Notes: a model not told the origin generated them from the letters alone. A DNA stretch of 64,000 bases from Agromyces laixinhei (GCF_006337065.1 NZ_CP040872.1:2976001-3040000); one strand, 5' to 3'; numbered from the stretch's first letter, positions 47,937 to 57,141 are shown. Program-made: numbers and translations.

Positions 47937-48728
47937 TCAGCGAGCGCGCCAGTACCCGCAGAAGGTGACGTTGCCCTTCGGCACGCCGCGGTCGCCGACG
48001 AGGTGTCGGCGGGCGCCGGTCGCGAGTTTCGATTCGCCGGCCGCGAAGGCGGAGACGGAACCCTCGAACGCCGGTAACTGCCTGAGGTGGTCGAGGCCTG
48101 CTGCGCCGGGCGCCTCGCCAGGCCGGCGCACGATCCAGTGCACGCCGACCCCGTCGGGCGCCTCGACGTGCTGTCGGTCGTCGATATCGGCGAGCTCGAT
48201 GAGCGCGTCTCCGAGCGCGTCGCGAGGCAGGTCGCGGAGGATGCCGACGAGCGCGGGCAGTGCGCTCTCGTCGCCGATCAGCAGCGTGCGGTCGGCCTCG
48301 ACGGGTCGGTAGCCGCAGCCCTGGTCGATGAGCGCGACGGATGCCCCGATCGGCAGGCTGCCCGCCCATGGCCCGGCGATGCCGGCGTCGCCGTGCACGA
48401 CGAAGTCGATGTCGAGCTCGAGCTCGCCGGGCCGGAACTCGCGCACGGTGTAGTTGCGGATCGCCGGGCGCGTCGCCCGCGGCAGGGTGAGATAGCGAAG
48501 ATAGCCCGCCATGTCGTACGTGCCCGAGAGGTTGTCGAATCTTGCGCCGTCGGCGACGGGAACGGCGAGCCGGAACCACTGGTCGAACCCGAGGTGACGC
48601 CACGCGGCGAGGTCGTCGCCTGCGAGGGTCAGTCGCACGAAATGCGGAGAGATGCGTGCTGCGCGAGCGACCTCGACCTCGACGACCCCGGTCGTCGCGT
48701 GCGTGATCTCGATGTTGCTGATCGCCAC
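47937..48728 (-). CDS. Siderophore-interacting protein (FAD ferric-siderophore reductase)
   Basis: A 263-residue SIP-family flavoprotein that reduces ferric siderophores in the cytoplasm. The FAD domain has FVRLTLAGDDL, FRLAVPV and RNYTVREFRPGELELDIDFVVHG (interrupted here only for naming: NYTVREF and FVVHGDAG are the key parts). The NAD(P)H-side domain has LIGDESALPAL and the C-terminal KLATGARRHLVGDRGVPK. GTG at 48728 is preceded by GGAGG. A DtxR/IdeR iron box lies directly upstream, so the gene is expected to be induced by iron starvation. Confidence 0.92.
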   Translation of the reverse strand: MAISNIEITHATTGVVEVEVARAARISPHFVRLTLAGDDLAAWRHLGFDQWFRLAVPVADGARFDNLSGTYDMAGYLRYLTLPRATRPAIRNYTVREFRPGELELDIDFVVHGDAGIAGPWAGSLPIGASVALIDQGCGYRPVEADRTLLIGDESALPALVGILRDLPRDALGDALIELADIDDRQHVEAPDGVGVHWIVRRPGEAPGAAGLDHLRQLPAFEGSVSAFAAGESKLATGARRHLVGDRGVPKGNVTFCGYWRAR

Positions 48729-48741
48729 CGGGCCTCCAAAG

Positions 48742-48760
48742 TTAGGTAACGCTTACCTTA
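48742..48760. promoter_or_regulatory. Predicted DtxR/IdeR iron box for the SIP gene
   Basis: TTAGGTAACGCTTACCTTA matches the 19-base DtxR consensus at about 13 positions and is nearly palindromic. It sits 14 bases before the SIP start codon. Confidence 0.7.
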
Positions 48761-48806
48761 CCTACCGACCGGCTCTCTCACCACCCCGAGGCTCGAAAGG
48801 CGTCAC

Positions 48807-48825
48807 CACTGAGGAGATCTCAGTG
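48807..48825. promoter_or_regulatory. Palindrome upstream of the methyltransferase
   Basis: CACTGAG and CTCAGTG are perfect 7-base inverted repeats separated by 5 bases, about 80 bases before the methyltransferase start; possible operator. Confidence 0.4.
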
Positions 48826-48903
48826 TGCAGCACGGATGCGGCGGAACCCGCCGGCGCGCACGCTTGCCGAACCATCCCAATCGAGTGCGTCGAGGAGACC
48901 ACC

Positions 48904-49812
48904 ATGACCGAATCACCGGCCGCGCAGGCCGCAACACCCGCAGCACCCGCATCGCCGGCAACAGGCACTGCGTCGCCGGTCGAGACGATCGACCCCGTGA
49001 CGATCGACCGCGCCCTCAAGGCGAAGCATCGCGCGATGTGGGCATCGGGCGACTACCCGACGCTCGCCACCGACCTCATCTGGAGCCTCGGTCCCGTGCT
49101 CGTCGACGCGGTCGGCGTACGACCGGGCGACCGCGTGCTCGATGTGGCCGCCGGCTCCGGCAACACGGCGATTCCCGCCGCGCTCCGCGGCGGCGAGGTC
49201 GTCGCAAGCGACCTCGCACCGGAACTGTTCGAGGCCGGCCGACGCGCGGCCAGGCAGGCAGGAGCCGAACTCGAGTGGCGCGAGGCCGACGCCGAGTCGC
49301 TGCCGTTCGACGACGCCGCGTTCGACGTGGTCGTTTCGTGCGTCGGCGTCATGTTCGCGCCGCACCACCGTCGCGCGGCCGACGAGGTGTTGCGTGTGAC
49401 CCGGCCCGGCGGTCGCATCGGCCTACTGAGCTGGACCCCCGCGGGCTACATCGGCGAGATGTTCCGGGCCATGAAGCCCTTCGCTGCCCCGCTTCCCGAA
49501 GGCGCGCAGCCCGCTCCGCTCTGGGGTGATGAGCAACACGTGCGCGAGTTGCTCGGCGACGGCGTCGATGAGTTCGAGGCGCACCGCGGCACGGTCACGG
49601 TCGGCCACTTCACCTCGCCCGAGGAGTTCCGCGACTACTTCAAGCGGAACTACGGACCGACGATCGCCGTCTACGAACGCATCGCCGACGATCCCGACCA
49701 GGTTCGCGCCCTCGACGAGGCGCTCGTCGAACTCGCTCGTTCCCACGGTCTCCGCGCCCCTGGCGATGCCCTGCAGTGGGAATACCTGTTGGTCACCGCT
49801 CGCCGATCCTGA
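48904..49812 (+). CDS. Class I SAM-dependent methyltransferase
   Basis: A 302-residue UbiE/COQ5-like methyltransferase with an Ala/Pro/Thr-rich N-terminal extension of about 30 residues. Motif I is VLDVAAGSGNTAIPAA, then VVASDLAPELFEAG, DAESLPFDDAAFDVVVS and VTRPGGRIGLLSWTP. The C-terminal lid (FTSPEEFRDYFKRNYGP) may bind a substrate. GAGGAG precedes the ATG by 6 bases. A small gene follows 33 bases downstream. Substrate unknown. Confidence 0.87.
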   Translation: MTESPAAQAATPAAPASPATGTASPVETIDPVTIDRALKAKHRAMWASGDYPTLATDLIWSLGPVLVDAVGVRPGDRVLDVAAGSGNTAIPAALRGGEVVASDLAPELFEAGRRAARQAGAELEWREADAESLPFDDAAFDVVVSCVGVMFAPHHRRAADEVLRVTRPGGRIGLLSWTPAGYIGEMFRAMKPFAAPLPEGAQPAPLWGDEQHVRELLGDGVDEFEAHRGTVTVGHFTSPEEFRDYFKRNYGPTIAVYERIADDPDQVRALDEALVELARSHGLRAPGDALQWEYLLVTARRS

Positions 49813-49845
49813 GCAGGATCGGCCCATCCCCAAAGAAGGAGAATC

Positions 49846-50079
49846 ATGTATCTCAGCGAGGACCATCTCGTGTTCGAACCGCACCACCGCGGCGAGGAAC
49901 GCCTGAACCGCGACCTCGAACTGCGCCGGGTCATCGCCGAACGCACCGCCGAGGCCGTCGAATCACAGGTGACGGATCTCTGGCACCCGCCGTTCCTCGT
50001 GCGCTGGCGTCGCCGCCTCGCGCTGTCGACGGACGCGCTGTTCGGCCACGGCGGAGGGCCGGCCCCAGTCGCCTCGTGA
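49846..50079 (+). CDS. Small hypothetical protein
   Basis: A 77-residue soluble protein, rich in Arg, His and Glu, without a recognised domain. AAGGAG 6 bases before the ATG supports translation. It follows the methyltransferase on the same strand and is probably cotranscribed. Helical N-terminal two thirds (RLNRDLELRRVIAERTAEA). Function unknown. Confidence 0.6.
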   Translation: MYLSEDHLVFEPHHRGEERLNRDLELRRVIAERTAEAVESQVTDLWHPPFLVRWRRRLALSTDALFGHGGGPAPVAS

Positions 50080-50153
50080 CCCGGGTGTCCGACGGCACGA
50101 CCAGCCCGGTGCGGCGCACGAGACTCGCGCCTACACTGGGGCAGGAGTTGATG

Positions 50154-50848
50154 ATGGCAGCCGCCCCGGGAACACCCTTCGCGGAAGACTTCCGCGGGTG
50201 CCTCGCGGAGACTCCGCGAACCGTGTCAACGGCGTCAGGACCGATCGAGTACGCGGATCGCGGACGCGGCGAGCCCGTCCTCTCCGTCCACGGCACCTTC
50301 GGCGGATGGGACCAGGGTCTCGTGGCGGCCGAGTTCCTGCGCGTGAACGGGTACCGGATCATCGCTCCGAGCAGGCCCGGATATCTGGGAACGCCGCTGT
50401 CGACGGGGCAGACCTTCACGCAACAGGGCGATGCCATGGCCGCGCTGCTCGATGCGCTGGGGATCGACCGCATCATCGTGCTCGCCGTCTCAGGCGGCGG
50501 ACCCGCGGGCTACGAACTGGCGGCTCGGCACGCCGACCGTGTATCCCGGCTCGTTCAGGTCGACGGTGTGTGCATTCCGGGCCCGATTCCGGAGGCAGCA
50601 GCGCACCGCTTCATCGCGTGACGTGCCCGACGCTGATCGTGCACGGTCGCTCGGACAAGACCGTGCCGCCTGCCAACGCCGAGTACGCCCACGCGCACAT
50701 CTCCGGCTCCGAGCTCTACTGGATGGATGGATCGCACGTCGCGTTCGCTCTCGAGGCCGCCGACACGGCGCCGGCGTACGTCGTGCGCTGGCTGCGCGGC
50801 TCCACCGGAGCCGCTCAGACGGAGCGCCGCGTCACACCCCGATCGTGA
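50154..50848 (+). pseudogene. Alpha/beta hydrolase split by a frame change and cap deletion
   Basis: The first part (to the TGA at 50619) encodes the start of an alpha/beta hydrolase: VHGTFGGWDQG, SRPGYLGTPL and nucleophile elbow AVSGGGPAGYEL. The frame then stops at HRFIA. The rest continues in another frame from GTG at 50618: TCPTLIVHGRSDKTVPP (Asp) and DGSHVAFALE (His). The catalytic triad is thus divided between frames. The cap segment usually found between PEAAAHRF and the TCPTLIV strand is missing, so a deletion with frame shift is likely. GTGA overlap could allow coupled translation of two pieces. TACACT at 50132 and AGGAG before the ATG remain intact. Confidence 0.75.
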
Positions 50849-51719
50849 GCGCCGCCGTGTACCCGCCCGCGACCGAGCCCGACATGCTCGCGATCTGGTG
50901 GATGCCGCCGTCGTCGCGGAACACGTTGTCGCTCGAGAGGCTGACCTGCGACACGTTGCGCACGCTCTGCTCGTAGCCGCTCGTCGCATAGACGAGACCG
51001 TTGACCTCCTCGGGCAGCGCGATCTGCGAGGTCTTCACGATCGGGCCCGAGGCGACGGCGTTCGCCACGTCGGAGTACACCTCGAAGTGGATGTGCGGCC
51101 ACCGACCCGTGTAGCACGCGGGGTAGATCGAGGTGAAGCGCACGGTGCCCATCGCATCGGTCTCCTGCACGCCGCGCAGGTAGTTCTCGTTCTCGACGCC
51201 GCGCGAGTACAGCGAATAGTCGCCGTCTCGGTCGCAGTGCCACAGATAGACGCCGGCGCCGACGAGCGCGCTGCCCGTCGCGGCATCCCTCACCGTCAAT
51301 TCGATCGCGAGCGGCACGCCCTCGGCGACCGTCGACGACGAACCGAACGACGAGCGGATGTCGCTGCGCACGATGCCCGAATCGTCGAGCACGTTCACGC
51401 CGTTCGATCCGTCGGCCGGATACGGCCCCCCGGTCTCGTCGGGTACCTCGTCGAGCGGGCCGGATGCCGCAGCAGACGCCGACGGGGTCGGAGTGGCACC
51501 GGCCGTGCCGGGCGAGGTTGCACTCGCGCTCGGTGCGGGGTCGCCGCCTGCGCACGCGGCGAGCAACGACGTCAGCCCGATGCCGCCGAAGATTCCGAGC
51601 ATGAGGCGCCGGTCGACGAGCGTGCGGATGTCGTAGACGAGGCCGCGGTGGTCTTCGTCGATCTCGTTGCCGTGCTCGTCGAGCCAGCGCGGGTCGGTTG
51701 CGGGCCGGTCGGTCGTCAT
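50832..51719 (-). CDS. Intradiol ring-cleavage dioxygenase-like lipoprotein
   Basis: A 295-residue protein. After a polar N-terminus comes a twin-arginine-like DRRLMLGIFGG and lipobox LLAAC near residue 56, so it is probably an exported lipoprotein. A Ser/Ala/Thr-rich linker follows. The catalytic domain has LWHCDRDGDYSLYS and YPACYTGRWPHIHFEVYS, which provide the two Tyr and two His ligands of non-haem iron in intradiol dioxygenases. Substrate unknown; exported members may act on aromatic compounds outside the cell. Its 3' end overlaps the broken hydrolase by 17 bases. Confidence 0.88.
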   Translation of the reverse strand: MTTDRPATDPRWLDEHGNEIDEDHRGLVYDIRTLVDRRLMLGIFGGIGLTSLLAACAGGDPAPSASATSPGTAGATPTPSASAAASGPLDEVPDETGGPYPADGSNGVNVLDDSGIVRSDIRSSFGSSSTVAEGVPLAIELTVRDAATGSALVGAGVYLWHCDRDGDYSLYSRGVENENYLRGVQETDAMGTVRFTSIYPACYTGRWPHIHFEVYSDVANAVASGPIVKTSQIALPEEVNGLVYATSGYEQSVRNVSQVSLSSDNVFRDDGGIHQIASMSGSVAGGYTAALTIGV

Positions 51720-51822
51720 GGAGCGCTCCTTCGTCTCATCTGATCACCAGCATGGAGCGTCGCGCAATGGCGGTGCTGTGCTGCGCCGATGAGGCTCCTA
51801 TGTCGCGCTCACGCCGTCGCAT

Positions 51823-52398
51823 TCACTCCGCGGTACGCGCGTGCACGCGCTCGCCCTGCACGCTCAGCAGGTTGAGGATCTCGGCCGGTTCGGTCGACGC
51901 GCTCGCGTGACCGTGCGGCACGCGCGTGTCGAACTCGGCCGCCTCACCGGCCTCGAGAAGGATCTCCTCGTCGCCGAGCGCCAGACGCACGCGCCCGCTG
52001 AGCACGTAGATCCAGTCGTACCCGTCGTGTGCGCGCTGCGTGATGGGCCGGCCGGGCGGATACCCCGGCAGCACCATCTTGAAGGCGTGCAGGTCTGGGT
52101 TCTGCCGAGTCAGCGGAATGATCGCCGTGCCGTTCCGGTAGAACGGCTTCGGATGCACGCGGGGGTCGGCGATCTGGGGCGCGCCGACCAGGTCGTCGAG
52201 GTTCGCCCCATAGGCGGCGGCAATGCGGATGAGGAGCTCGAGCGTCGGTCGTCGAAGGCCCGATTCGAGTCGCGAGAGCGTGCTCGTCGAGATGCCGGTC
52301 TCGGCCGCCAACTCGACGAGCGTGTAACCGCGTCGACGTCGCAGTTCTCGCAGCCGCGGTGCGACCGCGCCGAGCATCGTCTCGAGGTCGTCGGTCAT
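51823..52398 (-). CDS. XRE-family regulator with C-terminal cupin
   Basis: A 191-residue regulator. The HTH (about residues 14-70) has LRELRRRRGYTLVELAAETGIS and LSRLESGLRRP. The cupin domain (about 105-180) shows YDWIYVLSGRVRLALGDE and AEFDTRVPHGHA. Such proteins sense small ligands through the cupin. It is divergent from a thioredoxin-reductase-like gene, with palindromes between them, so that enzyme is the likely target. Confidence 0.9.
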   Translation of the reverse strand: MTDDLETMLGAVAPRLRELRRRRGYTLVELAAETGISTSTLSRLESGLRRPTLELLIRIAAAYGANLDDLVGAPQIADPRVHPKPFYRNGTAIIPLTRQNPDLHAFKMVLPGYPPGRPITQRAHDGYDWIYVLSGRVRLALGDEEILLEAGEAAEFDTRVPHGHASASTEPAEILNLLSVQGERVHARTAE

Positions 52399-52409
52399 CG
52401 AGCGCTCCT

Positions 52410-52434
52410 TTGCCGTTTCGGCAACAGTCGTTGC
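52410..52434. promoter_or_regulatory. Overlapping palindromes between XRE-cupin and reductase genes
   Basis: TTGCCGTTTCGGCAA (52410-52424) and GCAACAGTCGTTGC (52421-52434) are palindromes that share bases. They are candidate operators for the XRE-cupin regulator. Confidence 0.55.
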
Positions 52435-52465
52435 GCCCTACCGAGACTATCGCGAGGCTGGAGTC

Positions 52466-53419
52466 ATGCAACGTGAATCATGGGATGTCATCATCGTCGG
52501 CGGCGGCAGCGCAGGACTCAGCGCCGCGCTCATGCTCGTGCGGGCTCGACGTCGGGTGCTCGTGCTCGACGGCGGCGCCCCGCGCAACGGCGTCGCCGCG
52601 CACATGCACGGCGTGCTCGGGCGCGACGGATGGTCGCCGCTCGAGCTGCTCGAGCTCGGGCGCGAGGAGGTCGCCCGGTACGGCGGGGCGGTGCGCACGG
52701 CGGATGTCGCGAGCGCCGAATCCCTTGACGACACCTCGAGCGGCGACGCACCCGGGTTCACCGTCACCCTCGCGACCGGCGAACGACTCGTCGCGCGTCG
52801 CCTGCTCGTGGCGACCGGACTGCGCGACGAGCTGCCCGGCCTGCCGGGGCTCGCGGAGCACTGGGGAACGGGCGCGGTCGTCTGCCCGTACTGCGACGGC
52901 TGGGAGGTTCGCGACCGGCGCATCGGCGTGCTCACCACGGGTCCGCGCAGCGTGCACCAGGTGCAGTTGCTCCGGCAGTGGTCGCCGTCGGTCACGTTCT
53001 TCACGAACGGAGCGCCGACCGCCGACGAGGATGTGGCGGCCATGCTCGCGCGCGGCATCGTGATCGAACCGCGAGCCTGGGCGAGCGTGACCGCCGACGA
53101 GGCGGGCCGGCTCAGCGGCATCCGACTCGCCGACGGCACCGCGGTCGCTCTCGACGCGATCTTCCTCGGACCGCGCCCGGTGCCGAACGACGGCCTGCTG
53201 ACGGGGCTCGGTGCTGCGACCGCGCCCGCCTTCGGCGACGGGGACTGGGTGGGCATCGATCCGACCGGCCGCACGAGCGTGCCCGGCGTCTGGGCCGCAG
53301 GCAACGTCGTCAATCCCGGAGCGAGTGTGCCGATCGCCGCCGGGGCCGGCAACCTCGCCGGCGCCGCGATCAACGCCGACCTCGTCGAGGAGGAGATCCG
53401 AACGGCGCTCGCCGGCTGA
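52466..53419 (+). CDS. Thioredoxin-reductase-like FAD oxidoreductase
   Basis: A 317-residue flavoprotein of the TrxB fold. The FAD-binding segment is IIVGGGSAGLSAALML. The active-site region reads VVCPYCDGWE, a CPYC variant of the usual CATC. FAD end motif: GVWAAGNVVNPGASVPIAAGAG. The NADPH domain lacks a clear GxGxxA, having GVLTTGPRSVHQ instead, so its electron donor is uncertain. Proteins of this type include ferredoxin/flavodoxin-type and antibiotic-dithiol oxidases. Start supported by GGAG 2 bases upstream, which is close. Confidence 0.87.
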   Translation: MQRESWDVIIVGGGSAGLSAALMLVRARRRVLVLDGGAPRNGVAAHMHGVLGRDGWSPLELLELGREEVARYGGAVRTADVASAESLDDTSSGDAPGFTVTLATGERLVARRLLVATGLRDELPGLPGLAEHWGTGAVVCPYCDGWEVRDRRIGVLTTGPRSVHQVQLLRQWSPSVTFFTNGAPTADEDVAAMLARGIVIEPRAWASVTADEAGRLSGIRLADGTAVALDAIFLGPRPVPNDGLLTGLGAATAPAFGDGDWVGIDPTGRTSVPGVWAAGNVVNPGASVPIAAGAGNLAGAAINADLVEEEIRTALAG

Positions 53420-53468
53420 TCCCAGCAGCCGTTGTCTACAGGGGTTCCCCGCCCGTTGTCCGAACTCT

Positions 53469-55469
53469 TCAGGGCTGCTGCGGCGCTCCGATCAGGGGCG
53501 CCTTCACCGGCGCGGCCATGCCCAGGTAGACCACGAGTCCGTCTCCGAACGGATCGGTCTGCACCGGCACGGCGATCCAGTTGTTCGTGAGCCACACGTT
53601 GCCCGACGGGTCGACCTGCACGCCCGTATTGCGCTGCAGGCCGTCGAAGCCGTAGCCGCCGTCGGCCGGCGAGATCTCGTGCCCGGCCTCCCCGTCCGGG
53701 CAGGTGCTCGCCCGCGCGCCGCACAGGTGCGACAGCCGCCGGCCCGCGAAGTTCGCGACCCACAGATTGTCGTCCCCGTCGACCGCGATACCCCACGGCA
53801 CGGTCATGCCGGCGCCGTCGAAGCGCTCCGTCGATCCGTCTGGACCGACACGGACGATGGTTCCGTGCAGGAGCGGGAGCAGGTCGAGCGCAGGCGCGTC
53901 AAGGGTCTCGCCGCTACTGCACGGAATGTCGATGATGCCGGAGTTCGACACCCAGACATTGCCGAGGCTGTCGCTCGCCGCGCCCAGGGGTTTGCTGAAC
54001 GTGTCGGAGCCGCCGAACGGCGACCCCGGCAGCGGCGACCCATCCGACGCGAACCCGAACACCTGGTCGCCGCCGTTCGAGGTCGCGAAGACCGAGCCCT
54101 GCGCGTTCTGTGCGACGTCGAACGCCTTGGGAATGCCCGTGCCTGCCACGACAGAGCGTGAGTGATCGCCGTCCGGGTACACGACCACTGAATCATTGCC
54201 GCAGTTCGCGATCCAGATGTTCCCTGCGACATCCGGCTTGACTCCCTGCGGCCAGCTCAGCGGGCCGTCGAGGTATCCGTCGGCGCCTGAGATGGGCGCG
54301 CCGTCGAGGCCGAACTCCGAGACGCTGTTCGACGTCGGCGGCGCCGCGCGGCACTCGGAACCGGTGAAGCCGAAGTTGCCCACCCACACGTGGTTCTGCT
54401 GGTCGATCGAGATGCCGAATCCGGCTCCGTTGAGACCGCCGCCCGTGAACGTCTCCATGGGCTGTCGTCGTTCGTACGGATCAAGCAGGAACAACTCGGT
54501 GCCCGGGCACACTCGCGAAGGGTGCCGTGACCAGGTGGCGTTGTTGTTCGCCCACACGCGGCCCTGCTCGTCGAACGCGACATTGCCCGGCCCGTTGAAC
54601 TGCCGCCCGTTGCCGTAGAACCGCAGCGCGATCACCCAGGCGGCCGTCTCCGACGCACGCACCGGGGTGAACTCCGGGTCGACGGGAACCTGCGCGAAGA
54701 CGCCCGGCGCGTCGCCGGATGGATTCGTCGGAAGCAGCGTCATCGCCTGCCATGTCGTCTCGGGGCGCACGCCCCAGGCATCGGTCGCGGCATCCAGGAA
54801 GGCTTCGCAATCGTTCGCACCCAGTGCGCACCCGGTGATGATGCTCGCGAGCGAGTTGAACGTCGCGAACGTCTCGGTCGACGTGCCGTTCGGGTACTGC
54901 GTCAGGAACCGCGCGGGATCGCCCCGAGCGGGTTCGACGAGGTTGCGCGGCATCAGGGCGGCGTTCTGCAGGCCCGGCGCAGGCCCGCCGATGACCCCGG
55001 CCACCGCGAACTGGGCGAGGGAGTACCCCGCGGCGACGGTGGTCATCTCGTTGATCGCGGTCCTCCCCCTGCGCAGGTCACCGAGCGATGCCGCGAGTTC
55101 GACGGCATCGGGAATCGCCACGTCGTCGGCGGATCCCCCGCGCGAGGTCGCGTAGAGCACATCCGAATCGGCGACGGAACCGGCAACGTCCACGCGGAAT
55201 CGCCCGTGCCGATCGGTCGTCGCGCTCGACAGCAGGGTCGAGGTTCCGGCCGTTGCCCCGGCGACGAACAGCTCGACCGTTGCCCCTTCGACGGCCGAGT
55301 CGCCGATGGTGACATGACCGCGGATCGTCGGGCCGCGGCCTGAGGCGCCGACCGAAGACCTCTCTGAGGCTGCGACCGGAACTGGGGCGGTGGCCGGCGC
55401 GGCGATCGCAGCGATCATCGCGACGACGGCGACGACGACGAGTACGAGCCTGTTCGGGCGCAACGACAT
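53469..55469 (-). CDS. Secreted NHL/beta-propeller protein
   Basis: A 666-residue exported protein. A signal peptide (RPNRLVLVVVAVVAMIAAIAA core) is followed by a carboxypeptidase-regulatory-like/Ig segment (IRGHVTIGDSAVEGATVEL). The rest is a propeller built from repeats of the type GNVAFDEQGRVWANN, GNIWIANCGNDSV, GNVWVSNSG, NLWVANFAG and GNVWLTNNWI, similar to NHL or Vgb-like repeats. Paired cysteines appear. It may bind a ligand or act as a lyase outside the cell; no catalytic motif stands out. GAGGGG precedes the ATG at modest spacing. Confidence 0.82.
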   Translation of the reverse strand: MSLRPNRLVLVVVAVVAMIAAIAAPATAPVPVAASERSSVGASGRGPTIRGHVTIGDSAVEGATVELFVAGATAGTSTLLSSATTDRHGRFRVDVAGSVADSDVLYATSRGGSADDVAIPDAVELAASLGDLRRGRTAINEMTTVAAGYSLAQFAVAGVIGGPAPGLQNAALMPRNLVEPARGDPARFLTQYPNGTSTETFATFNSLASIITGCALGANDCEAFLDAATDAWGVRPETTWQAMTLLPTNPSGDAPGVFAQVPVDPEFTPVRASETAAWVIALRFYGNGRQFNGPGNVAFDEQGRVWANNNATWSRHPSRVCPGTELFLLDPYERRQPMETFTGGGLNGAGFGISIDQQNHVWVGNFGFTGSECRAAPPTSNSVSEFGLDGAPISGADGYLDGPLSWPQGVKPDVAGNIWIANCGNDSVVVYPDGDHSRSVVAGTGIPKAFDVAQNAQGSVFATSNGGDQVFGFASDGSPLPGSPFGGSDTFSKPLGAASDSLGNVWVSNSGIIDIPCSSGETLDAPALDLLPLLHGTIVRVGPDGSTERFDGAGMTVPWGIAVDGDDNLWVANFAGRRLSHLCGARASTCPDGEAGHEISPADGGYGFDGLQRNTGVQVDPSGNVWLTNNWIAVPVQTDPFGDGLVVYLGMAAPVKAPLIGAPQQP

Positions 55470-55611
55470 GACCGGATCCCCTCGTGGCGGCCCGTTCGGC
55501 GCCGGGCCGATGACCCTCCGCAGGGTACGCCGATCGCGGCGATGCGATCACCCCCCGTTCAGGTGAGGAACCCTCAGCTCATCTTCACCGCAACCTGCTG
55601 TCGCACTCGCC

Positions 55612-57135
55612 TCAGCCGCGAAGCAGCGCGCGCAGCGTCTGAATCGTGTCGGCCTCGGCCGCGGTCTTGTCGTCGCGATACTTCTTGACCCGCGCGAACC
55701 GCAGGGCGATTCCGCCCGGGTACCGACTCGATCGCTGCACACCGTCGATCGCGATCTCGACGACGATGCTCGGCTCGACCCACACCGCGTGCTCGGTGCG
55801 CCGGATCTCGATCTGCGGAAACCGCTCGGTCTGCCAGCGCAGCAGCTCGTCGGTGAGCCCCTTGAACGTCTTGCCGACCATCACGAAGTCGCCCGGGTCG
55901 CCGAACTCGCCTCCGGGGTCGAGCGCCCCGAGGTGCAGGTTCGACAACCACCCGGTGCGGCGACCGTAGCCCCACTCCGCGGCGAGCACGACGAGGTCGT
56001 AGGTGTGCACGGGCTTGACCTTGACCCAGCTCGCGCCGCGACGCCCCGCGGCATAGTGCGATCCGATCGCCTTGACGACGACCCCCTCCTGACCCGCGGC
56101 GAGCGCGTCGCGCGAGACCCGCTCCGCGACCTCGGGGTCTGCGGTGACCTCGCCCGGAACGCGATGGCCGGGCGCGATGCGCTCGAGTTCGGCGAGCCTC
56201 GTCGAGAGCGGCTCGTCGAGCAGGTCGCGCCCGTCGACGTGCACGACGTCGAAGAACCACGGATGCAGCACCGTCTCGCGTGCGGACTCGGCGCCGAAGC
56301 TCGACATCGTGTCTTGGAACGGGCGCGGCGACCCGCTCTCGTCGAGCGAGAGCGTCTCGCCGTCGAGGATGACCTCACGCACCGGAAGCGCCCGCACGAC
56401 CTCGACGACCGCGGGCAGCCGACGGGTGACGTCTGCCAGATTGCGGGTGAAGACGCGCACCTCGTCGCCCGCGCGGTGCACCTGGATGCGTGCCCCATCG
56501 AGCTTGTACTCGACTGACGCCTCGCCGGTGGCCTCGAGTGCGGCCGCGGCGCTCGAGGCAGTGCCCGCGAGCATGGGCAGCACCGGCCGGCCGACGATGA
56601 GGCCGACCGCCTCGAGCTCGGCGCCGGTGCCCGTGAGTGCGAGCCGGGCGGTCTCGCCGAGGTCGCCCGACAGCATGGCGGCGCGGCGCACCACGTCGAC
56701 CGAGCGTTCAGCGGCACGCGCCACCGCGTCGGTGACGACGCCCTCGAGCGCACCCGTGCGCACCTCGCCGAGCAGCACCCTGGCGATGAAGCCCTGTTCA
56801 CGATCGGTCGCCCGGCCGAACATCTCGTGCAGCAACCGCGCACGCTCGGCCGACGACCCGGTGCCGGATGCCGCGGCGAGGCGATCGAGCCCGGCGTCGA
56901 GTTCGGCCACCGTGAGCGAGGGTTCGGCCGCGGGTGCTCCCGTCGCTGCGGCGACCCCGCGCCAGCCGACCCCCACACGACCCTGCCTGGGCTTGCCGAC
57001 GAGGAGCCCCACGGCCGGAGCGATCTCGTCGGGTTCGAGACGGCGCAGCAGTTCGGCCAGCGCCTCGACCTTCGCACGGCGCGAACGGGTCGAGGCGACG
57101 GCGTCGGCGGTCAGCGCGAGTTCGTCGAGCAGCAC
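55612..57135 (-). CDS. ligB: ATP-dependent DNA ligase, LigB type
   Basis: A 507-residue ATP-dependent ligase, the length I recall for M. tuberculosis LigB. The adenylated lysine lies in EYKLDGARIQVHR (Lys211). Other nucleotidyltransferase motifs are FTRNLADVTRRLP, ILDGET, EGVVVKA and WVKVKPVHTYDL. The N-terminal 190 residues are the DNA-binding domain of this class. The C-terminus ends with the OB fold (SSRYPGGIALRFARVKKYR). It adds to the essential NAD-dependent ligase and serves in repair. GTG at 57135 is 6 bases from CAGACT. Confidence 0.95.
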   Translation of the reverse strand: MLLDELALTADAVASTRSRRAKVEALAELLRRLEPDEIAPAVGLLVGKPRQGRVGVGWRGVAAATGAPAAEPSLTVAELDAGLDRLAAASGTGSSAERARLLHEMFGRATDREQGFIARVLLGEVRTGALEGVVTDAVARAAERSVDVVRRAAMLSGDLGETARLALTGTGAELEAVGLIVGRPVLPMLAGTASSAAAALEATGEASVEYKLDGARIQVHRAGDEVRVFTRNLADVTRRLPAVVEVVRALPVREVILDGETLSLDESGSPRPFQDTMSSFGAESARETVLHPWFFDVVHVDGRDLLDEPLSTRLAELERIAPGHRVPGEVTADPEVAERVSRDALAAGQEGVVVKAIGSHYAAGRRGASWVKVKPVHTYDLVVLAAEWGYGRRTGWLSNLHLGALDPGGEFGDPGDFVMVGKTFKGLTDELLRWQTERFPQIEIRRTEHAVWVEPSIVVEIAIDGVQRSSRYPGGIALRFARVKKYRDDKTAAEADTIQTLRALLRG

Positions 57136-57141
57136 GAGGTC

